The notes under the pieces are model-generated. The model worked only from the letters and a program-made list of their open reading frames with translations. It made no database searches and was not told the DNA's origin. This document shows positions 1-7,894 of a stretch of DNA of 36,416 nt, piece after piece; the first letter of the stretch is position 1; each line of letters opens with the position of its first letter. Both the position numbers and the translations under genes were made by a program. The stretch covers positions 1 through 36,416 of the forward strand of contig NZ_JAAKZY010000101.1 in assembly GCF_011045015.1 (NCBI RefSeq), read 5' to 3'. The DNA comes from Streptomyces scabichelini (lineage in GTDB: Bacteria; Actinomycetota; Actinomycetes; Streptomycetales; Streptomycetaceae).

Positions 1-131
1 CCCCTGGTAACTCCCACGCGTCCCCCTCCGAGCCCCTGCACCGCCCCGCCATGGGGGGGTGTCAACGAGAACGACTGTTCCGAGGGCTCGGGAGTTGTGC
101 GGTCCGGCTGTCCTGGTCGGACCTATCGGAC

Positions 132-626
132 CTATGGGAGTTCCTTGCGCATCAACGTGCACACCGTTTCGTAGCGGCGCAGTGATCCATCGGGAACCTG
201 CTCGTCCCACGAGTCAGGTCGGCGGTCGTACGCGACACAGCCCAGTCGCTCGTACGGCGCCCGCGCCCTGGGATTGCTCTCCTCCACGCCCAGCTCGGCC
301 CACCGCAGACCACGGTTCCTGATCCGCAGCTCCGCCGCTTCGACGAGGAACGTGCCGATCCCGCACGACTGCAAAGCCGGATGCACCACCAGCTGCCACA
401 ACGTGCCGACACCCTCCTTGATCCGGTAGTCGACGCCCCCCTTCGCCACAGGAATGTCCGCCGGAGTACACACCGCGAGATAGTCGACCTCCCCGAACGG
501 CACCCGCTCCAACTACCCGGCCACGTTGGCCAGGTGGTGCTCGGACCCTGACCATCCGCACGACGCGAGGTCCGCGTGCACGAGATCGCGCACGGACAGC
601 TTCAACACCACACTGATCACCGTCAC
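132..626 (-). pseudogene. GNAT family N-acetyltransferase broken by an in-frame amber codon
   Basis: The protein would transfer an acetyl group from acetyl-CoA to an unknown small molecule or amine. The open part (TTG at 512 to stop at 132, 126 aa) carries the acetyl-CoA loop region (VVHPALQSCGIGTFLVEAAE) and the late GNAT segment ESNPRARAPYERLG. Reading the same frame further upstream gives a typical GNAT N-terminus (SVRDLVHADLASCGWSGSEH, then HLANVAG), then TAG at 513-515, then LERVPFGEVDY. Only one codon separates the two halves, and it sits where I recall relatives having Gln, which fits a CAG-to-TAG change. A GGAGG lies 8 nt before the GTG at 626, which would give about 164 aa, a normal family length. 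A downstream TTG restart is possible but would lack the first strand and helix. The gene follows the SDR at 663-1481 on the same strand with a short gap. Confidence 0.8.
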
Positions 627-662
627 CTTCACTGCCTCCGACCAGCCGGCAGTCTGCACATC

Positions 663-1481
663 TCAGCCGGCGAGCTTGTTGCTCTTGCGGATCTGTCCGT
701 CGAAGACCCCGGCGGGAAGGACACGGTGCGCCGCGCTGAGGAGCCGGGCGCTCCGGCCGGCGGCGTACCGCACCTTCGGCTTGGACTCGGTGGCGGCCGC
801 GACGATCACCTTCGCGACGACATCGGGGTCGTCGCCCTCCTCGTTGACCGCCAACGCCACCTGGTCGGCGATACGCCGCTGCTCCGCATAGATCTGCATG
901 GGCATGTCTGGTGCGACGGTGTTCGCCTCGAACGAGGATTTGGTACCGCCCGGCTGGACGATAAGGGCCCGGACCCCGTGTTCGCGGATCTCGTGATCCA
1001 GGGACTCGGTGTACCCCTCGAGCGCGTGCTTGGACGCCGAGTAGTTGGCCATGTAGGGCGCGGGGAGGAACCCGAGGACGGACGAGATGTTGATGATGCG
1101 CCCGCTTCCCTGGGCGCGCATGTGCGGGAGAACGGCCTTGGTCATGCGCATCACACCGAAGACGTTGATGTTGAAGAGGCGCTGGGCCTGCGCGAGAGAG
1201 TTTTCCTCGTCGGCGCCCGAGGAGCCGATGCCCGCATTGTTGACCAGGACGTCGATCCGCCCGAACCGCTCGATCACCTGCTCGACCGCGGCAGCGACCG
1301 AATCGTCGCTGCCCACGTCGAGGGCGAGGAACGTCACGCCGTCGCGGCGGTCGGCTCCCGACGTCTTCCGGCTCGTTCCCACCGTCTCGAAACCCGCTGC
1401 GACGAGCGCGAGGGCGGCCGCCTTTCCGATCCCGGTGGACGCGCCCGTCACGAGTGCCACCGGTCGGGTTGTTGTAGTCAT
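663..1481 (-). CDS. Short-chain dehydrogenase/reductase (classical SDR)
   Basis: A cytoplasmic NAD(P)-dependent oxidoreductase of about 272 aa, the classical SDR length. Visible motifs are the cofactor loop TGASTGIG (residues 12-19), the LDV segment, NNAG (81-84), the catalytic serine region NISS (131-134) and YSASK with Y147 and K151. The later PGGTKSSF segment follows the fold. I chose the ATG at 1481 because a GGAGG lies about 6 nt before it; an in-frame ATG at 1499 has no comparable site. The substrate is unknown. A 14-bp palindrome lies just upstream of the start (1503-1516), so a dimeric repressor probably controls the gene, although no regulator gene is adjacent. The broken GNAT gene follows downstream and may have been co-transcribed. 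Confidence 0.93.
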   Translation of the reverse strand: MTTTTRPVALVTGASTGIGKAAALALVAAGFETVGTSRKTSGADRRDGVTFLALDVGSDDSVAAAVEQVIERFGRIDVLVNNAGIGSSGADEENSLAQAQRLFNINVFGVMRMTKAVLPHMRAQGSGRIINISSVLGFLPAPYMANYSASKHALEGYTESLDHEIREHGVRALIVQPGGTKSSFEANTVAPDMPMQIYAEQRRIADQVALAVNEEGDDPDVVAKVIVAAATESKPKVRYAAGRSARLLSAAHRVLPAGVFDGQIRKSNKLAG

Positions 1482-1502
1482 TGTGACCTCCAGAGCCATT
1501 AG

Positions 1503-1516
1503 ATTATGATCATAAT
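1503..1516. promoter_or_regulatory. Perfect 14-bp palindrome, probable repressor operator of the SDR gene
   Basis: The sequence ATTATGATCATAAT is a perfect inverted repeat and is AT-rich in a GC-rich region. It lies 22 nt upstream of the SDR ATG, where a repressor would block transcription. Dyads of this size are typical of MarR, TetR or PadR regulators; which one binds cannot be told from the sequence. Confidence 0.55.
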
Positions 1517-2156
1517 ACTAAGCGTGGGGGCGGGTGGTTGGCAAGTGGTCTTCGGTAGTGAGAGCAAATTGCATGGGGGAAGTGCAAGCGGGGAGCGGTG
1601 GATCACCGAGGTGGCCGGGTGCCGCTTCAAAGTGGTGCGGCATTGGCGGCCGGCGGATCTCCATGCTCATAGCAGCCGGGCTGACCGACGGAGCTTCGGC
1701 CGGGCTGGTCGGTCCGCGCTCATCTGCGACTCCCCGGAGTCCGTGGAGTCCGTCACTGTAGAGGCCCCGGTGGAGCTGTCCGACGCCCTGGAAGGCACTT
1801 GCGTCTCCGCGGGCACGGCGCTGGACCTCGGTGCGTGGGGCGTTGCAGGTGTTCGTTACCGGGGACGAAGTGACAGCTTGGGGCGAGGGCCCTGACGACA
1901 CCCACCAGAAGAGAAGCGCCGGGGCCAGTTGTCCGCCGAAGGCGTCGGGAACCCCCGGGCACCGCAAGGGGACCGCGCATTTGTGGGCGGCACACCGCGT
2001 GGAGGAGACACCGTCGGCTTCGCCGTCATCGCCGCCTCGACACGCGTCAGCTGTTCGGCCCGTCGCACCGTTCCGCATGTGTCCCGACACTGGCTTCGGC
2101 AACGGCCTCGAGGCGATGAACCGCCGATCAGGACGAGGTCACCACATCGACCCGAT
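1517..2156. other. 640-bp stretch with no convincing gene
   Basis: Several long open frames exist on both strands, but none gives a recognisable protein, a good ribosome site or coherent composition. I see no repeats or RNA genes. It may hold decayed coding sequence, but no family can be assigned. Confidence 0.5.
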
Positions 2157-3131
2157 CTACTCGCTGGGGCTACCTCCGAGTCGCCCGGCGGCGAGTGCTC
2201 GCGCGTACGTCTCACGATTCATCAGAGGGAGCTCGCCAGTGGCGTCCGTGGTGGCGATGTATGCAAGCATCCGCCCCTGAGCTTCCTTCGATTGATCTCT
2301 GACCAGGAACTCGGCGTGCTCGAACTGCAAGCCGTCCTCGAGCGACAGGGAACTGCCGAAGTAGATGGATCGCTTGATGGCTCCGAGGGATTTCTTCGAG
2401 CGTAGGCTCAGATACTCTGCGCGCTCGATCGACCGTGCGAGGACCTTTTCCTGTGGCACCACTTCGTCGACCGCACCGAGCGAGAGAGCCTCTGCAGGCG
2501 TGAACGGCCTGCCTTCGAGAACGGCGAGCAACGTCTGCTGAGTACCGATCAGACGAGGCAGTCGCTGAGAGCCGCCGCCACCCGGTGTCAGTGCGAGCAG
2601 GACTTCTGTCAGGCCGATGACATGCTCCCCGTCTGCCATGATGCGCAGATCACAGGCAAATGCCAGTTCCGCACCGACGGCAAGTGCCGAACCGTTGAGT
2701 GCCGCGACGAAGATGGTGCCGCTTGCATTCATCTTCAGGAAGGTGGCATGGAAGCCGTCGAGCTGCAGAAGTGTCTTGAGCCGGGTCATCCCCGCGAGCG
2801 TTCTGACAACCGGCACTCGGTTGATGAGTCGCGCCATGCGCGCTACGAGCTTGGCGATGCGCGTGTTGATCGGCGGGAATCCAGTGCCACCTTTTTGCAG
2901 CCAGCGCACATCGGAATGACTCAAGAAGCGGTCAGGATGCGTACCGGTGAAGACGACCGCGCGGATGTCCGGATCGCGGTCTGCACGATCGACCAACTCT
3001 TTCAGCTGCTTGGACATCTCGGGATCGAACAACGCATGCGGGCCTCCGTCGATACGAGCGACAAGCACCCCCGCGTGGCCCTCGACGGCAATGTGTCCTG
3101 CGGGCTGCGAGCTACTTCGCGACGTGTCCAT
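2157..3131 (-). CDS. Enoyl-CoA hydratase/isomerase (crotonase) family protein
   Basis: A crotonase-fold enzyme (324 aa) acting on an acyl-CoA thioester. Both glutamates used by hydratases are present: E155 in AVGAEL, matching the Glu of the usual GGGxEL, and E176 in GLTEVLLALTPGGGG. The second oxyanion segment with CDLRIM and the downstream QRLPRLIG motif are also clear. The first oxyanion segment reads FLSHSDV, with Ser where relatives usually have Gly. The protein is longer than the usual 260 aa because of a helical insertion at about residues 80-135. GGAGG lies 5 nt upstream of the ATG at 3131. It stands alone, with no beta-oxidation partner beside it, so the exact reaction and substrate are unknown. 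Confidence 0.9.
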   Translation of the reverse strand: MDTSRSSSQPAGHIAVEGHAGVLVARIDGGPHALFDPEMSKQLKELVDRADRDPDIRAVVFTGTHPDRFLSHSDVRWLQKGGTGFPPINTRIAKLVARMARLINRVPVVRTLAGMTRLKTLLQLDGFHATFLKMNASGTIFVAALNGSALAVGAELAFACDLRIMADGEHVIGLTEVLLALTPGGGGSQRLPRLIGTQQTLLAVLEGRPFTPAEALSLGAVDEVVPQEKVLARSIERAEYLSLRSKKSLGAIKRSIYFGSSLSLEDGLQFEHAEFLVRDQSKEAQGRMLAYIATTDATGELPLMNRETYARALAAGRLGGSPSE

Positions 3132-3677
3132 GCGGTCCTCCGGTGAGTTGGCTGTGGTCGACGGTTTCCGGCGCTCGCGCGGGTCACGCTCCTCCTGAGA
3201 CGGCGACGCAATCTGTGCGCAGGGGGCGTGCCGGCCCGGCGGTCCTGTCCTTGCTTCCGGTTTCGATGATCACGGTCGCCATGTCGTCTCCCGCGGTGCG
3301 CGCGAGAGCGCTGACCAGGCCCGACTCTACGGACAGCGAGATGCAGGCGAATCCGTCACCGTATCGGTCACGGAGATGGCGAAGCGCGGAACGCAGGTAG
3401 CACGAGCACTCCGGCGGCAGCAGCCATAAAGCTTTCAAGCAAAGGGACCATTACGGACAGCGCCAGGAGCAGGCCGCCCACCGCGCGCCGCGGGCCGCGG
3501 GCCGCGGGCCGCGGGCCGCGGTGGAGCCTTCCCGGCGGCGAGGCGGTCCCACATGTGCGGGCGTGGAATCTCGTTGCCCGTTTCCGCGGTGCCGATCTCT
3601 GGCTTGGCTCGGTACAGAGCCCTGGCGCGCCGGTCGTCGGCAGCCGCTCGGCCCACCCCGGCCACCTCCCCGTCGGA
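3132..3677. other. Intergenic region between crotonase and GH32 gene
   Basis: No convincing gene is seen. A short open frame on the minus strand (3435-3665) begins 12 nt after the GH32 stop but resembles nothing known, and its end is made of the tandem repeat listed separately. Another minus frame (3184-3438) also has no family signature. Confidence 0.5.
3487..3521. repeat. Five perfect tandem copies of a 7-bp GC repeat
   Basis: The unit GCCGCGG is repeated five times without error over 35 bp. The unit length of 7 means that a change in copy number would shift any reading frame crossing it. It lies downstream of the exported GH32 gene. Confidence 0.9.
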
Positions 3678-5276
3678 TCAGACCGTGAACTCCCGGATCA
3701 CCACGTTCCGGAACACCGCCTGCCCGTCGATCGTGAACAGCGCCAGTGCGGTGTCGGACGGGTCGGGGAAGGCCTCGGTCGAGTGCACGTACCGGCCGTC
3801 GCCGACGAACATCTCGACGGACGTGCGGTCGACGAGGATCCGCAGGCGGACCGTGCCGGCGGACCGGTCGAACGGCGTGCGGCTCTCCTGCCAGCGGCCG
3901 GAGGTATCGGGGCTCACGGTGTAACCGCGGTTGACGAAGGCGTAGTCGCCGTAGACCCCCGCGTCGATGTGCCGCCCACCGTCCGACGACCGCCGCAACT
4001 GGAGGCCGGCGCCCGCCAGTTGGTCCCAGGTGATCTCACAGGTCAGCTCGTACGCGGTACCCGTGTAGTCGAGCGGTCGGGTGCCGTCGACCGCGATGTC
4101 GCCGAGGTCCACCGTGCGCGACACATGGTCGTCCAGGGCCGCCACCGGCTGGGACGCCAGGTAATACGTACCCGACGCGTGCTTCAGTCGTACCTCGCGG
4201 ACGATCGAGTCGGTGCCGTTGAAGCCGTCGCACTCGATGGTGGGCGTGGTGTTCGCGTAGTCCCAGTGGTTCATCCAGCCGATCGCGTACCGCGCGTCAG
4301 GGTCCAGGACCCCGCTCGCGTCACGTTTGTCGAAGGTGACCGCCGCGTACCAGTCCCAGCCGTGGTCCAGCCACTGGGGATCGGACGCGTCGGCGGTGAA
4401 GGTCGTACCGTCGAAGGAACCCGTCCAGTACGCGAACGTGCTCGGCAGCCCGGAGCCCTTGCCGTTGGCGCTGACGCCCAGCACCCACTTCCAGGTCCCG
4501 TCGTCCGCCCTGATCCGGAACAGGTCGGGGCACTCCAGGACGCCGATGCCGCCCTTGATGAAGCCGCCGACGTACGTCCACGCCTTGAGGTCGGCGGAGT
4601 GGTAGAAGCCGACTTTGTCGTTCTCGGCGAGCAGCATCACCCACCGCCCGCGCTCCTCGTCGCGGATCACCTTGGGGTCGCGGAAGTCCCGTACGCCGGG
4701 GTTGGGGAGGACCGGGGCGGTGCCGTGGTTCGTGAAGGTGCGGCCGTCGTCCGTCGAGTAGTACAGGTACTGGGCCTGGGTGACGTCGTCGGGCGCCATG
4801 GTGGCGAGGACGATCACCGCGCCCGCGCCGAAGCCCGCCGTGTCGTCCGTGTCGACCACCGCCGAGCCGGACCAGACATCGCCGTTGGGCGTCGTGTCCT
4901 TCGGCACGGCGATGCCCCGGTCGGTGAAGGAGACGAGGTCGGTGCTGGTGGCCAGGCGCCAGGTGGTGCCGGCCGTCGTGCCGCCCGTCGAGTAGTCGGG
5001 GTTGTAGAGGTAGTAGTAGTGGTACTCGCCGTCGATCCAGACCGGGCGCTGCGGGTCGTTCATCCACTGGTCGGGGACCGTGAAGTGGTACTCGGCGCGG
5101 TAGCTGCCCGCGCACGCGGCCGTCGCCTCGCGGGCCGCCGCCACCGCCGGTCTCACGAGGTCCGGCAGCAGAACACCGGCGGCGCCGACGGCCGAGGCCG
5201 TCAGCAGCGACCGCCTGGACAGTGTCTCCCCCGGGGTCTCCCCCAGGCCGAGCGAACCCCTCTTCATGCCACGCAT
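3678..5276 (-). CDS. Exported glycoside hydrolase family 32 enzyme (levanase/inulinase type)
   Basis: A secreted fructosidase (532 aa) that would cleave beta-fructoside bonds in levan, inulin or sucrose outside the cell. A Tat leader is visible: twin arginine in LSRRSLLTASAVG (residues 19-31), then a hydrophobic stretch and an AVAAA cleavage region near 45-48. The GH32 catalytic set is complete: WMNDPQ (71-76, nucleophile D74), FRDPK (R199-D200) and ECPD (248-251, acid/base E248). A five-blade propeller is followed by a C-terminal beta-sandwich from about 385, ending with the GH32C motif VDRTSVEMF. GAAGGGAG lies just before the ATG at 5276. It is divergent from the transporter operon, with LacI-like operators between them. 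No carbohydrate-binding module is seen. Exo- versus endo-action and levan versus inulin preference cannot be decided. Confidence 0.95.
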   Translation of the reverse strand: MRGMKRGSLGLGETPGETLSRRSLLTASAVGAAGVLLPDLVRPAVAAAREATAACAGSYRAEYHFTVPDQWMNDPQRPVWIDGEYHYYYLYNPDYSTGGTTAGTTWRLATSTDLVSFTDRGIAVPKDTTPNGDVWSGSAVVDTDDTAGFGAGAVIVLATMAPDDVTQAQYLYYSTDDGRTFTNHGTAPVLPNPGVRDFRDPKVIRDEERGRWVMLLAENDKVGFYHSADLKAWTYVGGFIKGGIGVLECPDLFRIRADDGTWKWVLGVSANGKGSGLPSTFAYWTGSFDGTTFTADASDPQWLDHGWDWYAAVTFDKRDASGVLDPDARYAIGWMNHWDYANTTPTIECDGFNGTDSIVREVRLKHASGTYYLASQPVAALDDHVSRTVDLGDIAVDGTRPLDYTGTAYELTCEITWDQLAGAGLQLRRSSDGGRHIDAGVYGDYAFVNRGYTVSPDTSGRWQESRTPFDRSAGTVRLRILVDRTSVEMFVGDGRYVHSTEAFPDPSDTALALFTIDGQAVFRNVVIREFTV

Positions 5277-5330
5277 CGTGCGGCTCCCTTCCCCGACGCC
5301 GTCGTCGGGACACGGCTCATGTGGTCCGGA

Positions 5331-5358
5331 ACCGTATACCTAACTCGTTAAAGGTCAA
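5331..5358 (-). promoter_or_regulatory. Promoter of exported GH32 gene with embedded LacI-like operator
   Basis: On the minus strand TTGACC (5353-5358) and TACGGT (5331-5336) are separated by 16 nt. Inside the spacer is TAAC-TC-GTTA (5341-5350), a short dyad of the LacI-family kind. A repressor bound there would block RNA polymerase directly. The start codon is 55 nt downstream. Confidence 0.6.
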
Positions 5359-5417
5359 GCCCTCGCGCACCGGCCGTTCGTCACTTCCCATCCGTACTTC
5401 CCATCCGCGCACATCCC

Positions 5418-5479
5418 TTGACAGGGCCGCAGCGGGGTTCTCATCATCGTGGAATCAATCTTCGGCTAACACGAGTTAG
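5418..5479 (+). promoter_or_regulatory. Promoter and LacI-like operator of the fructan transporter operon
   Basis: A consensus TTGACA (5418-5423) is followed after 18 nt by CATCAT, a weak -10. Downstream lies CTAAC-ACGA-GTTAG (5466-5479), an inverted repeat sharing the CCTAACTCGT core (read on the minus strand) with the site at the GH32 promoter. It ends 8 nt before the binding-protein ATG and overlaps its weak ribosome site. The LacI gene at the end of the cluster is the obvious candidate binder. Confidence 0.55.
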
Positions 5480-5487
5480 GCTCGCCG

Positions 5488-6897
5488 ATGACCGACTCGC
5501 TCCTCTCCCGACGGGCCCTGATGCGCTACGGCGCATACGGCGCCGGAGCCGCCGCTCTCGCCGGTGTCGCGGCCGGCTGGGACCGCCTCACCGCCGCCGA
5601 CATCCCCGGCCGCGACGACGGCTCGCTCGTCATCGCCACCCTGGGCTCCGCCTTCAACCCCGAGGCGCAGCGCGCCCTGCGCGACGGATTCCGCGAGGCC
5701 CACCCCGACATCAGGATCCGCATCAACCCCGTACAGGCCTACGACTGGTCGGACTTCTTCTCCAAGATCCTCACCCAGATCGCCGCGGGCACGGCACCCG
5801 ACCTCGTGTACGTCGCCACCGAGGGCGTGCAGCTCTTCGCCCAGCGGCTCGGCGTACCGCTGGACAAGTGGGCGAAGCGGGACGCGGCCGAGCTGCGCAC
5901 GTATTTCGCCGACGTCCATCCCTCGCTGGTCGAGTCGATGATGTACGAGGGGAGCCTCCACCAGCTGCCGGTCGAGTTCAACGCGGCCGACATGTACCTC
6001 AACAGCCGGGTCCTCGAACGCGCGGGTGCCGACCTCCCCGACGACGACTGGACCCACGACGACTTCACCACGCTGCTGCGAGCGATGAAACGCAGCAACG
6101 GCGACCGGTTCACCCCGTACTTCTGGACCAACCGGCTGTGGGGCGGAGTGGTCCCCTGGCTCTTCGCCAACGACACCAACCTCCTCACCGAGTCCAAGGC
6201 CCCCGGCGGCGACTGGCTCTGGAACTCCTTCTATCCCGACGCACAGCGGCGCGGCCGGGGCGGCGGCTACCGGTGGACGACACCCCTGGCCGACTCCGAC
6301 CGCGTCGTGGAGGTCTACGACTACCTCTCCTCCCTCATCCAGGAGGACCTGTGCACCCGGCCGGAGGGCGGCGACGGCCGCAACCTCGTCGGCGTCTTCT
6401 CCACCGGCCGGGTCGGTGTCACGCCCGCGGGCGGCTTCTGGGCGGGCGGCCTGCATGAGGCGGGCATGAAACCGGCCGACTACGACGTGCGGTACTTCCC
6501 GCGCCGGCGCACCCGGCGTCACCAGTTCGGCGCCGCCGGGTACGCGATGCTGCGCACGTCGAAGATGCGGGACGAGGCCTGGGAGTTCATCAAGTACACC
6601 GCCCGCAAGGAGGTGATGACCCAGCTCTTCGCGGCCAACCAGACCACTCCGGCCCGCCGCTCCATGGTCGACGAGGCCCGCTACCGGGAGACAGGACCGG
6701 CCCACTGGCAGGTCTTCTACGACACCCTCGACAAGATCCCCACCACCGGCCCGATCCCGGCCCCGCCGCAGGTCAACGAGGTCGAGCAGCTGCTGATCAA
6801 GCACACCGGAACGGCCCTCGCGAGCCCCCGCGCGGTGCGTCCCGCGCTGCGCCGGCTGCAGGGGGACCTGGAGAAGGCCATGGAGCGTGAAGTGTGA
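5488..6897 (+). CDS. Sugar ABC transporter substrate-binding protein (family 1 type)
   Basis: The extracellular binding protein (469 aa) of a carbohydrate importer, presumably for fructo-oligosaccharides given the two flanking GH32 genes. The N-terminus has a twin-arginine motif (LLSRRALMRYG, about 5-15) and an Ala/Gly-rich hydrophobic stretch ending near residue 30. The body has the features of MalE-like proteins: an early FREAHPDIRI segment, AAGTAPDLVYV and a late EFIKYTARKE helix. No lipobox cysteine follows the hydrophobic stretch; the only Cys is deep in the mature part. This is unusual because actinobacterial sugar-binding proteins are normally lipoproteins. The stop overlaps the permease start by 4 nt (GTGA), so translation is coupled. 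Confidence 0.92.
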   Translation: MTDSLLSRRALMRYGAYGAGAAALAGVAAGWDRLTAADIPGRDDGSLVIATLGSAFNPEAQRALRDGFREAHPDIRIRINPVQAYDWSDFFSKILTQIAAGTAPDLVYVATEGVQLFAQRLGVPLDKWAKRDAAELRTYFADVHPSLVESMMYEGSLHQLPVEFNAADMYLNSRVLERAGADLPDDDWTHDDFTTLLRAMKRSNGDRFTPYFWTNRLWGGVVPWLFANDTNLLTESKAPGGDWLWNSFYPDAQRRGRGGGYRWTTPLADSDRVVEVYDYLSSLIQEDLCTRPEGGDGRNLVGVFSTGRVGVTPAGGFWAGGLHEAGMKPADYDVRYFPRRRTRRHQFGAAGYAMLRTSKMRDEAWEFIKYTARKEVMTQLFAANQTTPARRSMVDEARYRETGPAHWQVFYDTLDKIPTTGPIPAPPQVNEVEQLLIKHTGTALASPRAVRPALRRLQGDLEKAMEREV

Positions 6898-7880
6898 CGA
6901 ACACCGAGATCAGGCCCGCGGGGCCGGAGCCCGCCCGCACCCGCAAGAGCCGCAGGACCGGTCAGACCCGTAAGGCATCCGAGTCCACGGCCGCCACCAC
7001 CATCCGCACCCGGGGTACCCGCCTCCTCGCCGTACTGTTCCTCGCGCCCACCGTCGTCGGCATCGTCGTCTTCACGGTCGTACCGATCGTCGGCTCGGTC
7101 GTCCTCAGCCTCTTCCAGTGGGACGTGATCGACGACCCGCGGTGGGCCGGAGCGGCCAACTACCGGGAGACCCTGACCGATTCGACGGTCCTCGTCTCCT
7201 TCCGCAACACGCTCGTCTTCATGGTGCTCGCGGTCGCACTCCAGTTGCTGATCGCGCTCGTGCTGGCGATCGCGGTGAACGGCCGGATGCCCAAGTGGCT
7301 GCGGTCCGTGTTCCGTTCGGCGTTCTTCTTCCCGCTGGTGCTGTCCGCCGCGTCCATCTCGGTGGTGATGAAGTACCTGTTCAACCAGGACTTCGGCCCC
7401 GTGAACTGGCTCCTCGGCACGGTCGGTATCCCCTCGGTCCCCTGGCTGACCTCGGAGAACGGGGCGATGGCCGCCGTGGTCCTGGCGTACGTCTGGCAGC
7501 AGTTCGGCTTCTCGTTCCTGCTGTTCGTCGGCGGCCTGAACAACATCCCGAAAGAGGTGCACGAGGCGGCTGCGCTGGACGGCGCGAGCGGGGTGCGCAA
7601 ACACCTCGCCATCACCCTGCCGCTGCTGTCGCCCACGCTGCTGGTGGCGTCCGTGGTCGGCATCATCAACGCCCTCCAGGTCTTCGAGCAGCCGTACGTC
7701 CTCACGGCGGGCGGTCCCGGCGACTCGACGCGCACTGTCGTGATGGTCATCTACGAGACGGCCTTCGAGCAGCTCCGCTTCGGCGAGGCGTCCGCGGTGG
7801 GCGTCCTGCTCTTCGCCCTGATCATGGCGGTCACCGCACTCCAGTTCCGGCTCAGCCGGCGTTACGTCCACTACCAGTGA
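6894..7880 (+). CDS. Sugar ABC transporter permease, MalF/UgpA type
   Basis: An inner-membrane channel subunit (328 aa) of the fructan-oligosaccharide importer. A basic Arg/Lys-rich N-terminus of about 40 residues is followed by roughly six membrane helices. The cytoplasmic EAA loop that contacts the ATPase is clear (EVHEAAALDGASGVRKHLAI, then TLPLLSP). The GTG start overlaps the preceding stop by 4 nt. It pairs with the next permease as a MalF/MalG-type heterodimer. Short spacing and coupling place it in one operon with its neighbours. Confidence 0.95.
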   Translation: MTNTEIRPAGPEPARTRKSRRTGQTRKASESTAATTIRTRGTRLLAVLFLAPTVVGIVVFTVVPIVGSVVLSLFQWDVIDDPRWAGAANYRETLTDSTVLVSFRNTLVFMVLAVALQLLIALVLAIAVNGRMPKWLRSVFRSAFFFPLVLSAASISVVMKYLFNQDFGPVNWLLGTVGIPSVPWLTSENGAMAAVVLAYVWQQFGFSFLLFVGGLNNIPKEVHEAAALDGASGVRKHLAITLPLLSPTLLVASVVGIINALQVFEQPYVLTAGGPGDSTRTVVMVIYETAFEQLRFGEASAVGVLLFALIMAVTALQFRLSRRYVHYQ

Positions 7881-7894
7881 GCCGGGTGAGTCAG

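Noticed and set aside
3184..3438. 84-aa minus-strand frame upstream of the crotonase gene
   Set aside because: It looks partly protein-like but I can place it in no family and it overlaps the crotonase upstream region.
3435..3665. 76-aa minus-strand open frame 12 nt after the exported GH32 gene
   Set aside because: No ribosome site at the first GTG, no recognisable family, and its second half is the translated 7-bp repeat. It may be chance in GC-rich DNA.
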